Shown: positions 45,401 through 53,301, counted from the first letter of the stretch. The stretch is DNA of 64,000 nucleotides from Deltaproteobacteria bacterium CG11_big_fil_rev_8_21_14_0_20_47_16 (GCA_002796325.1 PCXA01000001.1:372743-436742); one strand, 5' to 3'. Notes: generated by a model not told the origin, from the sequence alone. Program-made: numbers and translations.

Positions 45401-48400
45401 TGGTGTCTTCTTTTTGGGTTGTTTTAATTTTCCACCCCAGTAATTCCAGGCGTGCAACTAGTGCAGGATCCTTGGCTAAATTTTCTGCGCTGGGTGGCCA
45501 AATCTGAGATACCGTGCTTCTGCCATGAACCGGATTGGGTTCTTTAACTGAACCGTCTGTCTTGGCTGTCCATATAAAGACGCCGTCATGTCCACCGTCC
45601 CGTTTGGCATGGCGATCCAGCCATGCCACTGTGGTTCGGGTAATTTCATGAAGTGGGCGTGTTGCGGTCATCCCTGCGGGGAGGTTGCTGTCACTTGGGC
45701 TAATGAGATTGGAAATGCTTTGAGACGCCGCATCGTGATTAAAGTTTCCGTCCCGAATGTCTTCTACAATAAATGCAACTTCGCCGCACAGGATGGTAAC
45801 GACCTGTGCAATTGAAGACTGAATGTCGCCGCTCAATTCAATAACACTGGGAAAGTGGCTATTGTTGGGATCGGAAATTTGTCTTTGGATTCCCATAAAA
45901 AATGCCCATTGTTCTGTAATAAGATTACCCAAGGTTGCAAGTTCTTGAGTTGCAGTGGCATCTCCTTTGTCAACACGCTCCAAGAGTCTATGAATATAAT
46001 CATGACTATATTGTACCCAGCGATTCATTTGCTGACCCACGTGCAAGGCCATGGCGGCCTGTTGTTCTAGTGGTTGTCCTTTGAAATGCTGCTCTGCCCA
46101 TTGTGCTATTCGCTGTGATGGTTCGGAGCGTGCAGCGCCTGTTAAGTGGTGTGGCAATGGGGGCATTCCTGAAATGCCGGTATCAAAATGCCCATCTTTT
46201 AAAAGTTGAGGACTGCGTCCGATATATCGTGGCGGCCCAAATCCACCACCAGCGCCCCCTTGGATGGGAGGATAAGTGGGTCTTTGCATCGAGGGTGTTT
46301 CTATTCTTTGAGGCGTTAGCACACTCTCAATGTCTGCCAATCCTCTGAAGGATAAGTTGAGTTGTTGGCTATCTGCTTTGTCCCGAAGAGTGTTGCCAAA
46401 CTGTGATGGGTCCTTGGTGAATCTGTGCCATGGGAGTTTTCCTTTGCGTCGGAAACCCAGGTTTTGTGCAGTTATGTTGTATAACTTTTCTGTATGTGGG
46501 CCTCGACGATAAAATTCAACTGGCATTTGTAATTCACTGATATCTGCATTGAGGCGCTCTATTACCTCTGTGTAGTACGCAATTTCAGTATCACGCTGAT
46601 CAGATGGTGGTTGCTTGTGTAGTTGAGCTAAGGATGCTTTAAAGTCGGAAAGTTGATGTTGAAGTGAGTCATATTCAACACCCATGGCTTCTAGCTTGGG
46701 TTGGGGTAACGTCCAGATTGCGCGAGCTTCTTCAATCGTGCTAAATCCTGGGTGTGTTTCTGTTTCGTGTGGATACCCATACACAATGTAGTCACCACCG
46801 ATCCATCGGAGTTCTTTCCCAGAAGTTTGTGCGCGTTTCAACAGAAGTTGACCTGTGGCGAGAGCAAGCCAAGGCATTGGGTTGATGCCGCCAGATAATT
46901 GTTTAAACTGTTGGTTGCTTGCCTCTCGCTCTGAATTCGACTGATTGCTGCCTTGATATCGCACGATATCAATTGTTTTATTGGTTTCTTGAAATCCAAC
47001 TGTGGCCACACGTACACCATCTTGATAGATAGATAGTTGCATTCCACAGTAAGCTTCATATTGCCCAAGTTCCAATTGCACAGAAAAGTGGTTGTCGAGT
47101 GCTGTGCCGATAAGGAAGGAGTCTTTGCTTCGAACATCTGATAAGCCAAAATGCTGCTTCAAAAATCGCATCCGATTAACAAGGGCTTCGAATGCATTTT
47201 GCCGAGTAATTGCACCCAGCGTGTTTTCGGAGGCAATGTCGATATCTTCAGTTGCGGCACGTTGGGCAAGCGCTTTTAGTTCCAAAGAACTTAAAGCAAT
47301 ACCTGACTTACCCGCGAATTCTATAAAGTCATTCTCATTTCCTGTAGTAGTGCCGCCACCCCCGCTATTGCTAGAAGGCGGGGTATCATCCTTCAGTGGC
47401 TCTGCAATAATAGGTGTATCTTTAAGGCTTACTTTAAGGCGATCAATTAGACGCGGTTCTAGTTGATTTGTGATATGTTCATGAATGTCGTAAATGATGA
47501 TTTTTTGATTACCTTCTTCTCCACGTTGTTCAACATAGATGTCAATCTGTCCAACACGTGTTCCCATTTGCTCTCGGATGGTGTTGGGAGTGCTTCCAAT
47601 GCTCACAATCTCACCGGTGGTTAAGTCAATCAAGGCGCTGATTGTCCATCGATCGTTAGATGCAGATGCTCTTGTGAGATGCTTCCTCTTGTATGCATCA
47701 CGTCCTAAAACAGGAGCGCCTTCGGCATCGCGATTACCTTGTGTAATGGCCAGGTTGCGTGTCATTGCCTTTTCTATGACAGCAGTATCAGTTGTGAGTT
47801 GCTCAATATAAGCAGACTGTTTTGGTTTTGCTGCTACAGCGGGTGAAGCAGGTTCGGCATGTGGTGTTGACACTTCTGCAGCGGTGTCTTTAGTGCTTTG
47901 TCGTCTAGCACCTGCGGGCAATCGTATTGTTGAACTCATTAGTGACTTGATCCTGCCACTGTATTTCCCAGGTTCTCCAGTGGCTGTTTCTAAAGCAGTC
48001 AATGCCTGAAGGGTCGTCTGGGGATTCTGATTGTGAAGTGCTCTAATATAGGCATCCAAAATGTTTTCTTGATCTGCTAAGTGTTGTCTTTCCTTTGGGC
48101 GTGGTAAATCAGTGGATTCGTTAATGGCTGTTAATGCGTTTTGAACAGCAGCAGTGGTAATGGGGTTTGGGGTCTTGCCTTCCACTCCAATAACGGAAAG
48201 TCTCTGAAAATATAGAGCGAGGGAATCCAAAATAATTTTGTCAGACGTGCTCTTTTTGATCTTTCCACCATCAGTGACATCTTGTGAAAAGGTTTGATGT
48301 ACTAGGAATGCGAGTCGTGGCTCATGTTTCCATTTGATTTCAGCGGGTGGCATTTCTCTTTCGTCATATAGTCGATTTAGTTGAACGTCGGTTGTTGTGA

Positions 48401-51400
48401 TGATGGGTGTAATATGCTTGGTATATAAGTTGTTAACCTTCTCAGTAATAGGTCCTTCTTCGCCATTAATACTTGCTACCAATGTAGAAAATTCTTTGGA
48501 GATTTCCTTCTGTGTATACCAGTCTCTTTGTGCAACTTTGTCATCAGGTGATTCGATAACACGTGCAGCAGTTAGATTGAGTTTTTGTTCCATTGCTGCA
48601 ATCAGGTTGTTGAGATTTAATTCTGATTCATTGGAGCTGATTAAGTTGTCATGAATCCAGGTTTTAATAGGCTCGGCGCGTTTGCGAGTAGCTCCCTTTG
48701 TGGCGTTTCGCGTGAGCCCATCTGCAACAGGTAAACTTTCTAAAAGTGCGTGTGCACTATTCCCAGGTGCTGCAGGTGTTACTGGTGCATGAACTGCTGG
48801 TACGGATATTTCTGCATCTGATTTTGGCGGAGGAGTAGAAGTACCATCTTTCTGAGAGGGTCTTCGTTCAATGCGGCGCGTTTCTTTGAATCCTTCACCA
48901 TTGTCTGCCCCCGCCATGAGCATGCCATTGAGTGCAGCTTGTGCCTCTGGAACGATGGATGGCATAAGTGGTTCAACATAGTGGCGTAGTTCTGGATGCT
49001 TCGCCTCTGTAGCCGTAATGATGTGACGTGCAAATTGATCAGTTGCTACCAATTGCATCTCAATTTTGTGTCGCTCCAGGTCGTTGGGGGCATTGTGATG
49101 TAGGCGCATTAAGTGAAACTGTCGTTCAGATAGTTCAATGAGCCGGACTGCCGTGGTCATCAATTCGGGATGCCGCAATGAGGCATGTAATAGTCGTGCC
49201 TCTGCTTCCTGATGAGCTTTAACGGTGTCGATAATTCTTTTTGGTACATGGGCATCTTGTAGGTAGGCCAATGTTGTATTGTGGCGAATTAGCATGTGCT
49301 GCTGTGCAATAATAATATTTTCTCGAGCACGGCGCTTATTTCGTAGGGATTTTCGTAGTAGGCCCACTTCATTGGCCAATCGATGTCGAACGGTTGATAT
49401 TTGATTTCGTTCTTTGTTGATAGTTGCCAAAGTGACTTCATAACGATGCGCGGTGTCTTGTACGTGCTGTGGCGCTTCCAGATGGTGAGTCAGAAATTTA
49501 ATAGCTGCATTTACCTTGCGTAAGGCATCGGGAGGGTAGCGCATGGGGGCAGTGCGTCTAGCGCCCTTAACCTGATTTCTATGAGCAGCATAAGACTCTG
49601 TAATGAGCTGCTTTTGAATGGAGTATAGTGCCAAAAGTTGTGCAACGTGATCAGATACAATCTCTGAGGGGCTATCGGGTGGAAGGACTTCCAATATTGC
49701 ACTGGTTGTGGAAATATCTTCAGCATTGGATAAAACTCGTTCCTCGAAAGCGATTTGCTCCAGGTGATCTTCAGCAGTATTGAGCGCGGTGGCATCAATC
49801 AACCCATCTGAAAATAATTTCTCCGCTAGCTGAATGCGCTTCTCGGCATTGTCTTTCATCTCAAGAATAATGTTTCTCTGCTCATGCAGGTCATGGGTAG
49901 ATACATATTCATGACGTAGTCGATCCTCTTGCACGTCCATGTTTTTCAGTGACCAAATGTCTTCACTATGTTGGTGCATGTGATAGTACTGCCCGGCCAT
50001 CAAATGATTCTGTTTGGCATTCTCGTGTAGCTCTTCAATATCAGGATGGCGTTTTGCTGCGATTTCCAAAAGATGTGCGTTTTCTTCTGCTAATTCGCGC
50101 TGTTCGTTTCGCAGTTCAGCGATACGGTCCAGGATTTTAAGTTGGTTTTGGTCGCTCTTGCCAATCTTTTCGATAGTGCCAATTTGGCGCTCAAGCTGTT
50201 CAATGCGTTGTCTATTGACTTCGGCTTTTTTTACTTCGGGTATGCCGCGACGGAGGACCGCTTGTGAAAGCCGCCGTGCCAATGGTTCACCAAGACCGTG
50301 TCCCATGGCCACCGTCATCATGAAGGAGTGTTCCAATCCCTCAAGGGTGAAAAGCGTGTCGACACTTTGAATAAAGTGCTGGGGATCGAGTGTTAACACA
50401 GTGGTTCCAAGTCCTGCGACTGGCGCCCAACCGTGAAAGAAGACAGTATCGCGTACGACTTCATGAGATTTACGTCGCAAAAATGATGCGAGTGTTTTTA
50501 ACGATTTTAGGTTGCCTGTGTGTTTAATGGTTGGTGCGACTTCCCAAACTTTTGTGAATACACCACGCACTTGATGCATGGTTTCAAATTCAAGCACCTT
50601 GCCTGCAAGGCCGATGGCATTGTCCCAAATGCTGCCCTTGGAATTGTACAATGTTTGATGGTCGAAAAGTACATAGTCGGTTCCGGCCTTGATGTGCAGG
50701 AAGGGAAGTTGGCGTATCAACACATCCTTTCCATAACGCGCAACGCGAGTTAATGAGCCGGCAGCTTTGGCAGCAGCGGCTGCTGCTTGTGCTGCTTCGA
50801 AGGCTTCGTAGGCATCTAGTGTTTTTACAGCGGCCTTGGCAGCCCAAGCGCTGCGTCCTAATTTGATGACGGTGCCAACACCCGCTGTTGCAACGGTAGC
50901 AACTGTAAAACCAATACCTTCGCGCATAATGTCGCGCGCAATGTTGACGCGAACGGCCTCGTCTACAAGTCGGTTAACAATGTTTAGCTTTTCAGATCCT
51001 TCCATTGCGAAGGTAATCGCGTCGGCAGAGCCGGTGTGGCCAGTGTGTAAGTCTTCTAAACTGTGGTTGATGGCTGATAAAGTCTCGTCAATTTGAAGTG
51101 GATCCAAGTTTTGACCGCGGTATTTGATGGCTTGCACAATGCCACCAGTTAACTGGTACACAAACTTTTCTTCAGGTGTTTTGCTCCTTCCCTCAGGTGT
51201 ATAGTCTTGAATAATGTCACGTGCGGCAAGGAGTTGGTTACGATATTCAGTCAGTTTACTTTTGGCAACGAGTGGTTGATATTCAGATTGATGAGCACTT
51301 TGATTGTTCAAGGCCTGCTCAATCGACATGCGTGCTGATGGGTTGTATGCCACAGTGAGTGGTGTAAATTCGCTTTTTGCGGTCGATTGAATTTGTGGGT

Positions 51401-53225
51401 CGGGTGAATCTAAAAGCTTCTTCCAGTCTCGCGCTTGGCTGCGCATGATTTCCTGGAGAAGATAATATTCATAAACAGCTGCCGAATTTCGTCGTGTTTC
51501 CAGATCTTGATCGCTTGCTGCCACCATGAGCAGTCTTTGTTTGGCAGTATCATGTGAAATGCCGTTAGGGTAATTCTTCTTCATGTAGGCAAGCATGTCG
51601 CTTGAAATGTCATAAAGTGAATTCATTGCCTGACCATCGCTGGTGTGTCCCGGTGATCGTCCATCTGCACCAAATATGCGGTTGGCTGCTGCTAGAAATT
51701 GAATGTGCTTCTGTATGGCATCGGGCTTGTAGTGACGTTGGTTAATCGTGTCGGCACGATCCAAAAGTGCGTGGAGCTTGGTTAAGAGGAGGCTGTCTGT
51801 CGTGGTTGTTTCTTCTAAGTTTTGCCAATCGTTATCCGTGTTGAGTGTGATATCTGCGATTTCTCTCGCCATATTCTGGTACGGATCGATAAATTTGTTG
51901 TAGGCAAGACGTATCTGGTTTTCCTCTGTAGAGTTGCCGACATTTTTAAATGCCTTTGTTATGGGGTTGTTGTTCAAAATGTGTGTTGGAACGTTATTCC
52001 AACCTGGTTGTGTATATTCCAGCTGGCGAGAATCCTTTTCTCCTGCCCAAATCACCAGTGAACCCCAGCGGTCATTTGCGTGGTGGCGAGGGGCAAGCAC
52101 GGTTTCGGCATACTGTAATGCAACCTTAACTTTGTGAGGCATGCCTGCATTCTGTGCGTTATCCAAAAATGCCCGGCGGGTATCGTGGTCCGCCATCCAA
52201 GACAGCGCTTCCATCAATTTGTTTTTGCTGCTGATAGAAAGTGGCGCAGCGGCCGTTACCGCTGTTGACGTCAATGCTTCGTGAATGGCCACCATGTCTT
52301 GTGCACGCTCAGGAGCATCTCCCTTCCAAAGGCTGCTAGGATTACTCAATGCCGCTTCGGCATATTGACGTGCTGTTTTGCTAAATTGTCGTGCGACCTG
52401 ATGCGCATAGAGGCGTTGGTTGAAGCTGAATGTATGAATACGGACTGCATTGGTTGTGGCAATGAGGCTGTCTGCAGCGGTCTCCAGTCCGGGCGCATCA
52501 GTCAGTGGATTGCTTAAGTCGCTCATCATCGCATCAGCAACCGCTACGAAGCCGCGCTTGGATTCGGGCAATTTGGAATCGCGTAGAACAGTATTGAGTT
52601 CAGAGCGCTGTGCAATGATTTGGTGATTGCGGTAAATAATGTGCTGCGCATGATGATCTGCAGTTGCAAGCGCCTTCGTCCATGCAGCTTGATACCGTTC
52701 AGGTGCATCGTTGGCGAGGCCTTCAAAATTGGGGATTGTTCCAAGCTTCTGGTACTCCGACATGAAAAAGGCAACGCGTCTTAAATCTTTTTCCAATGCA
52801 TCCACATTGAGACCGTCATCCAGTTCTTTCAAATCCGGTGCAAGAACGGTCAATTCATTTTGGTATACCTCGGGTAAGCCTTCTGCAGTTTTCTGCAACG
52901 CAGTGAATTGCTTCTGCAACTCTATGAATTTCCCACGTCGGTTGAGTGCCTTGAACGATTCGATAATGGGTTCGGTAATCTTGCTGACTTCGCGATGAAT
53001 GCCACGTCCAGCGATGTACGCGATTGCGACGCCTGTGGTGAATCGCGATAGGCTTGGACGAATCAACTGTGCAGCGGTTGTCTTGGCAGTATCCAAAAAC
53101 GTGTCGAGTGCGCTGGGTGTTGCCGTTTTTGGGGTAGGTTGAGGCTGAACCTTCTTGTTGGTTTTAGAGGCCGTACGATGGGGCTGGGGGCGCACCCCCG
53201 GATGTTTCGTGCCTTTGATTGCCAT
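36453..53225 (-). CDS. giant 5,590-residue multidomain protein with HopA1-like, peptidase-like, methyltransferase-like and FHA segments
   Basis: One uninterrupted frame of 16,773 bases, roughly 0.6 MDa. There is no signal peptide; the N-terminus is basic and Pro/Lys-rich. In order: helical region (1-760), weakly hydrophobic stretch (about 768-789), Ala-rich patch (about 805-820), coiled coil (about 1000-1078), more helices, Pro/Ser/Gly-rich linkers (about 1452-1486, 1770-1801, 1947-1965, 2319-2335, 2817-2830, 3632-3667, 4074-4088, 4124-4146), HELQH peptidase-like segment (3068-3072), HopA1-like segment (4219-4476), methyltransferase-like fold (about 4850-5018), a transmembrane helix (about 5108-5128) and an FHA domain (about 5302-5403). 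Linkers imply modules on a string. No polyketide or peptide synthetase modules are seen. There is no ribosome-binding site before the ATG. Function unknown. Confidence 0.9.
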   Translation of the reverse strand: MAIKGTKHPGVRPQPHRTASKTNKKVQPQPTPKTATPSALDTFLDTAKTTAAQLIRPSLSRFTTGVAIAYIAGRGIHREVSKITEPIIESFKALNRRGKFIELQKQFTALQKTAEGLPEVYQNELTVLAPDLKELDDGLNVDALEKDLRRVAFFMSEYQKLGTIPNFEGLANDAPERYQAAWTKALATADHHAQHIIYRNHQIIAQRSELNTVLRDSKLPESKRGFVAVADAMMSDLSNPLTDAPGLETAADSLIATTNAVRIHTFSFNQRLYAHQVARQFSKTARQYAEAALSNPSSLWKGDAPERAQDMVAIHEALTSTAVTAAAPLSISSKNKLMEALSWMADHDTRRAFLDNAQNAGMPHKVKVALQYAETVLAPRHHANDRWGSLVIWAGEKDSRQLEYTQPGWNNVPTHILNNNPITKAFKNVGNSTEENQIRLAYNKFIDPYQNMAREIADITLNTDNDWQNLEETTTTDSLLLTKLHALLDRADTINQRHYKPDAIQKHIQFLAAANRIFGADGRSPGHTSDGQAMNSLYDISSDMLAYMKKNYPNGISHDTAKQRLLMVAASDQDLETRRNSAAVYEYYLLQEIMRSQARDWKKLLDSPDPQIQSTAKSEFTPLTVAYNPSARMSIEQALNNQSAHQSEYQPLVAKSKLTEYRNQLLAARDIIQDYTPEGRSKTPEEKFVYQLTGGIVQAIKYRGQNLDPLQIDETLSAINHSLEDLHTGHTGSADAITFAMEGSEKLNIVNRLVDEAVRVNIARDIMREGIGFTVATVATAGVGTVIKLGRSAWAAKAAVKTLDAYEAFEAAQAAAAAAKAAGSLTRVARYGKDVLIRQLPFLHIKAGTDYVLFDHQTLYNSKGSIWDNAIGLAGKVLEFETMHQVRGVFTKVWEVAPTIKHTGNLKSLKTLASFLRRKSHEVVRDTVFFHGWAPVAGLGTTVLTLDPQHFIQSVDTLFTLEGLEHSFMMTVAMGHGLGEPLARRLSQAVLRRGIPEVKKAEVNRQRIEQLERQIGTIEKIGKSDQNQLKILDRIAELRNEQRELAEENAHLLEIAAKRHPDIEELHENAKQNHLMAGQYYHMHQHSEDIWSLKNMDVQEDRLRHEYVSTHDLHEQRNIILEMKDNAEKRIQLAEKLFSDGLIDATALNTAEDHLEQIAFEERVLSNAEDISTTSAILEVLPPDSPSEIVSDHVAQLLALYSIQKQLITESYAAHRNQVKGARRTAPMRYPPDALRKVNAAIKFLTHHLEAPQHVQDTAHRYEVTLATINKERNQISTVRHRLANEVGLLRKSLRNKRRARENIIIAQQHMLIRHNTTLAYLQDAHVPKRIIDTVKAHQEAEARLLHASLRHPELMTTAVRLIELSERQFHLMRLHHNAPNDLERHKIEMQLVATDQFARHIITATEAKHPELRHYVEPLMPSIVPEAQAALNGMLMAGADNGEGFKETRRIERRPSQKDGTSTPPPKSDAEISVPAVHAPVTPAAPGNSAHALLESLPVADGLTRNATKGATRKRAEPIKTWIHDNLISSNESELNLNNLIAAMEQKLNLTAARVIESPDDKVAQRDWYTQKEISKEFSTLVASINGEEGPITEKVNNLYTKHITPIITTTDVQLNRLYDEREMPPAEIKWKHEPRLAFLVHQTFSQDVTDGGKIKKSTSDKIILDSLALYFQRLSVIGVEGKTPNPITTAAVQNALTAINESTDLPRPKERQHLADQENILDAYIRALHNQNPQTTLQALTALETATGEPGKYSGRIKSLMSSTIRLPAGARRQSTKDTAAEVSTPHAEPASPAVAAKPKQSAYIEQLTTDTAVIEKAMTRNLAITQGNRDAEGAPVLGRDAYKRKHLTRASASNDRWTISALIDLTTGEIVSIGSTPNTIREQMGTRVGQIDIYVEQRGEEGNQKIIIYDIHEHITNQLEPRLIDRLKVSLKDTPIIAEPLKDDTPPSSNSGGGGTTTGNENDFIEFAGKSGIALSSLELKALAQRAATEDIDIASENTLGAITRQNAFEALVNRMRFLKQHFGLSDVRSKDSFLIGTALDNHFSVQLELGQYEAYCGMQLSIYQDGVRVATVGFQETNKTIDIVRYQGSNQSNSEREASNQQFKQLSGGINPMPWLALATGQLLLKRAQTSGKELRWIGGDYIVYGYPHETETHPGFSTIEEARAIWTLPQPKLEAMGVEYDSLQHQLSDFKASLAQLHKQPPSDQRDTEIAYYTEVIERLNADISELQMPVEFYRRGPHTEKLYNITAQNLGFRRKGKLPWHRFTKDPSQFGNTLRDKADSQQLNLSFRGLADIESVLTPQRIETPSMQRPTYPPIQGGAGGGFGPPRYIGRSPQLLKDGHFDTGISGMPPLPHHLTGAARSEPSQRIAQWAEQHFKGQPLEQQAAMALHVGQQMNRWVQYSHDYIHRLLERVDKGDATATQELATLGNLITEQWAFFMGIQRQISDPNNSHFPSVIELSGDIQSSIAQVVTILCGEVAFIVEDIRDGNFNHDAASQSISNLISPSDSNLPAGMTATRPLHEITRTTVAWLDRHAKRDGGHDGVFIWTAKTDGSVKEPNPVHGRSTVSQIWPPSAENLAKDPALVARLELLGWKIKTTQKEDTITVELNTKEPTPPPSGAKTRGTTAIDAVDFSGTHGATTVANTFNPKTATRAQVDALLETHITTYRNILERAQTVTGAELQELNTQWTTQATTLSGIIDDLHLEAQYSQIRVSTLQREVTKHPTPDKTADRDRMQAVFNTQRRLANHAYFEYESRLRPLELLISETLQARLSDRPAPEPDGEIDFNHPRSIHDNTTRDHSDLNQAHRGGLQPPPVQGGAGNGRASTAQLDRNLPPQLGIVGGDAGKLPRLSDQIPPKENALNISSTRFATYLDYHFPSTSLTQSRSRKTRDIIIAQLQQRETDITKQKSIATRSATSDEDAITISGNAYLARTEARAATFAQLLELRVDDQLRTKFSPAAKFTDMDLEAERNRILAEVLSSGFGSILLGVAKHRIHVSHYHGILVLDPTNEADYTAINRAADKNTQDEMRTGGFFHYRSALGIPIIVINPTIESRQRVLIHELQHLHKHHSNSFEPGNSEPKSWRATKDGRLDVKHFLNSARDHFNIGAKDETLAYLMEGTPPEEVIKALKEDAVYDYIGKEQSKLINALTPDFSAQKAKTIVRLIRKRHDHSITTRINLLYDAVEQLVDYGFHPEVARQEMARQLHRVPYHEWPKAISDIVKQLKTQPPKGLSALPQDETIALRAKIDAAAARGGDTLYHMIGSGMSHWKQWVQAMNQNVDNGLPIATLEVLRQKMDVRTCQPAQTLDILYLRLLEAESRQEVLLHRRPTPTKALEQANQEIKMRQTLYLDAKEAFKKTGWSRLLAKIDRQLIVHTAHSKDLIQRSADAVLAQTSDIEIPPSFVVDRPGMGSRVVVDSNLPLQQKLHVLLDGDRTAPQDYKSLQEQLGPQQWHAALIMSTPEVGLAPHAIPTPKGYAHSRLVEQMNWLRGLPTHTPETRKLLNTLHRHVSHHEEIPMVGLEYVVNTDDLLKTATTDLHNADHYYLLNNERDMAHPEPNKAIIQVSVPLNDFLEYQLSGKSLIFLSAHATRMDVVMHGGEARPELVSLARKGQIALRYVDFEFQPPLAKPSGNKSTSSTSKTSDTLATKLPGLPSALAPESNVPHMEVSDIGAPWIESLLKDAKTWIREHIATEELKTNPTPGRPAFTRSARKISDLVNMFREELRNINKGIVSAKSLENLETAENALEKIKEAHEATLSAIDELGSETIDLPFRTALLNLARIARSQLGTLITEFETAREALQHKLSDPNLPKKLTPEGKRIAKFIEWFHTVAPKSRHQTDPHEIQNDPGRLALEGIKKLEDNAQIPDPAFDVLDHHYRNEHTYHSLQNAWKRMTEGGRRPSNGEVKKFIALSKTGIVMESMKDFGIDMTLPVAIAGHDRTALLDARTNRESQLHKWARRESKTIESSEAAISALDRGMNHLAERARHVLDHPEEQTDIALRNMRDDLERYTPIYTEIKDAFYSAGHRDLSNRVRDLFYAYQFSVMERRIADIQTSISMHRISERRDPTGGGFGGPLMIAMAAPKWIEGARTFVGRVRSSGWRAAVRETLGWGRTAEPSLPPPPVSKEPSAGPAPVERETVRDISGLPPLSPPMHDVSHDMRVHLAPFVDAILATGERAKRDTEQNLDSITQELKTLESGRPPTMTNLNNWRREARRHSSSGYKLYVDPNKSATFVLDPEAANTMWQKDFTEGVRELLPDGVVPGIPVDHTGSYFIPGGSHWFWGGNWFRSEEERIRNPYEGRIFFGVDYGRDGQRNIPKASVLYATLTTMAKEWEKQGIDVQFKITAKRQGRNDAGVLYFHAKDQQKIYTAMCAIAKLNVTQDHLPLFVAPLTDPSGNIMPGIGFAQHPKGGQSFGERRISALQEARKTLSQEVAQGNARSRPEIEGILTAQLRDAGIDPEVPAFDAGGKEKFLFLRGHMRFSATGDAPTQQIVTPHSATRMDASAVRILQIGKGMKVEGRNQQTGEAHVQVRIDQTGKLLPTNSTHGTVATLTIASNGIHPGTRNHVRELYEWIDDRDSGDVISSDEIARLSSLFAPGHAHPHFVERFQNLRASKGTAITIADVHELIKSRVINVQPADSAAHTLIGAHIGPPEDKEATLRRLVRESAAGYRGRLRASAVREQHEMLHAFDHALDKYDRGEHLSLEDWKALKGSIDTADRRAWMAASFPESTPLPISAQEALDRYLRAVAAFYEPEDIANQLIDAIGIRHLLPIGQETQAPTLVLNRFLRGELGRLPTKAEVDALSSMIKPLGHHIRKELIGEIEGSKTPRIFQIYNEEFITQMAQHIQELATEFERTHGRPPVIAELAAGDGRLTQILNDKLKHTSIRITATDNGSWDTHRSQEVVIEDAAATAQRADIILGSWWPIRSNFDVQVANHLATHPDKTLVLIEAEWTCSPKFWERLQHQDLTTQHSPRYEDLMTSKSGFGDYQHEEQTHVITVHGNRDKTKRPTTSPVDANHDVHVGNNTQALPPKPQPFATDSEDTTNSHNISAMGALTLMGTAGGAKSGSLFAMADTHSLGLRLSETVQAHPMASAATVAALALSSAALLYSAHILLKSTAQPATRKGPTKNDTSIPAHSMDHLPRAIELSDPIWLSHVNRSLSGRGSFQDAYRHLMHNAYATRWDANDHPTQFNFESNPWGNPRFALGLRAVRQAIAREFEQGNFMGIQTADNSRSFYIFNNMNEFDEFVTSELQRISQYGVAPPPPKESDAVDGAQAIDLSALAPRKESTLFVEGVDIPREYSEGDRIEIGRDGSNNDISFPMDDLVSRTHALITFQRNGEFVGRVTDLASSNGTKVIRNGIPTVLHEGDQYPLKVGDIIQVGTHRIFVGQEPPSISQAFHPNEPEPSSIIPVRYRDHGANFRSEYQPQNRNTQYIWQIQKGDAQGRKRLIDIFHANAERDPNQRRWPINFVVQADPNTPGKSQVLVGQRFWRGQSVMEEGVKHIQIANGGYAQWAGELRGLFDAQGQLIEVQFNANSGEFGRQSLSASQDDDIRIVRNLLAAALHIPPTKIRFIRS
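37015..37322 (-). other. FHA domain in the giant protein
   Basis: Residues about 5302-5403. All key positions are present: G5324-R5325 in IGRDGSNNDISFP, S-R-T-H, and the SSNGTKV loop. FHA domains bind phosphothreonine peptides. It lies after the transmembrane helix, so it would face one side of a membrane while the bulk of the protein faces the other, or the same side if the helix is not inserted. Confidence 0.9.
37842..37904 (-). other. transmembrane helix in the giant protein
   Basis: Residues about 5108-5128, Ala/Leu/Ser-rich, followed by KSTAQPATRKGPTK, a basic flank. It is the only long hydrophobic segment in the C-terminal third. It separates the methyltransferase-like fold from the FHA domain. 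Confidence 0.65.
38172..38685 (-). other. class I SAM-methyltransferase-like fold in the giant protein
   Basis: Residues about 4848-5018. Motif I is VIAELAAGDGRLTQIL with acidic E4877 and the glycine loop 4881-4883; IRITATDNGSWDTH places an acid at the end of the second strand, ADIILGSWWP is like motif IV, and LVLIEAEWTCSPKF like the following strand. The target is not known. Confidence 0.6.
39798..40571 (-). other. HopA1-type effector-like segment in the giant protein
   Basis: Residues about 4219-4476. Order of shared features with Pseudomonas HopA1 as I recall it: a GR-x-x-x-GV strand, a helix before a K-rich strand, R4361-N-D4363-AGVLYF (HopA1: DSAILYI), a GIGFAQ-type strand, S4423-FGERR (HopA1: SHGQAR), and the C-terminal ILTAQLRDAGIDPEVPA beside HopA1 RLKMALAERGYDPENPA. 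The match spans the whole segment. HopA1-like proteins also act with kinases in dehydration of Ser/Thr in thioamitide and class V lanthipeptide pathways. Confidence 0.6.
43746..44645 (-). other. HExxH metallopeptidase-like segment in the giant protein
   Basis: Residues about 2861-3160. QRVLIHELQHLHKHH has the zinc motif HELQH at 3068-3072 preceded by a hydrophobic strand, and E3119 in KDETLAYL is 47 residues after the second His, a spacing allowed for a gluzincin-type third ligand. Upstream IHVSHYHGILVLDP and GIPIIVINP look like the beta sheet of the fold. Confidence 0.55.
49992..50228 (-). other. coiled coil in the giant protein
   Basis: Residues about 1000-1078, a Glu/Arg/Leu-rich helix with heptad-like spacing (IEQLERQIGTIEK, ILDRIAELRNEQRELAEEN). 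It suggests oligomerisation or an extended arm. Confidence 0.6.
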
Positions 53226-53253
53226 AGCAGTTGTTTGAGCGATCTATAGATAA

Positions 53254-53268
53254 GCAAGACCAGTGCCA
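53254..53268 (-). promoter_or_regulatory. sigma-54-like -24/-12 promoter of the giant gene
   Basis: On the minus strand TGGCAC (53263-53268), five bases, TTGC (53254-53257), with exactly ten bases between the GG and GC. This is the full RpoN core. Transcription would start near 53242, giving a leader of about 17 bases with no Shine-Dalgarno sequence. An alternative sigma-70 reading is TTGGCA with TATAGA at 15 bases spacing. Confidence 0.45.
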
Positions 53269-53301
53269 AAAAAACGCGAAATCTTAGGAGAGTAAGACGT
53301 G

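Noticed and set aside
36453..53225. Polyketide/non-ribosomal peptide megasynthase or repeat adhesin
   Set aside because: No condensation, adenylation, ketosynthase or carrier motifs and no long tandem protein repeats are seen.
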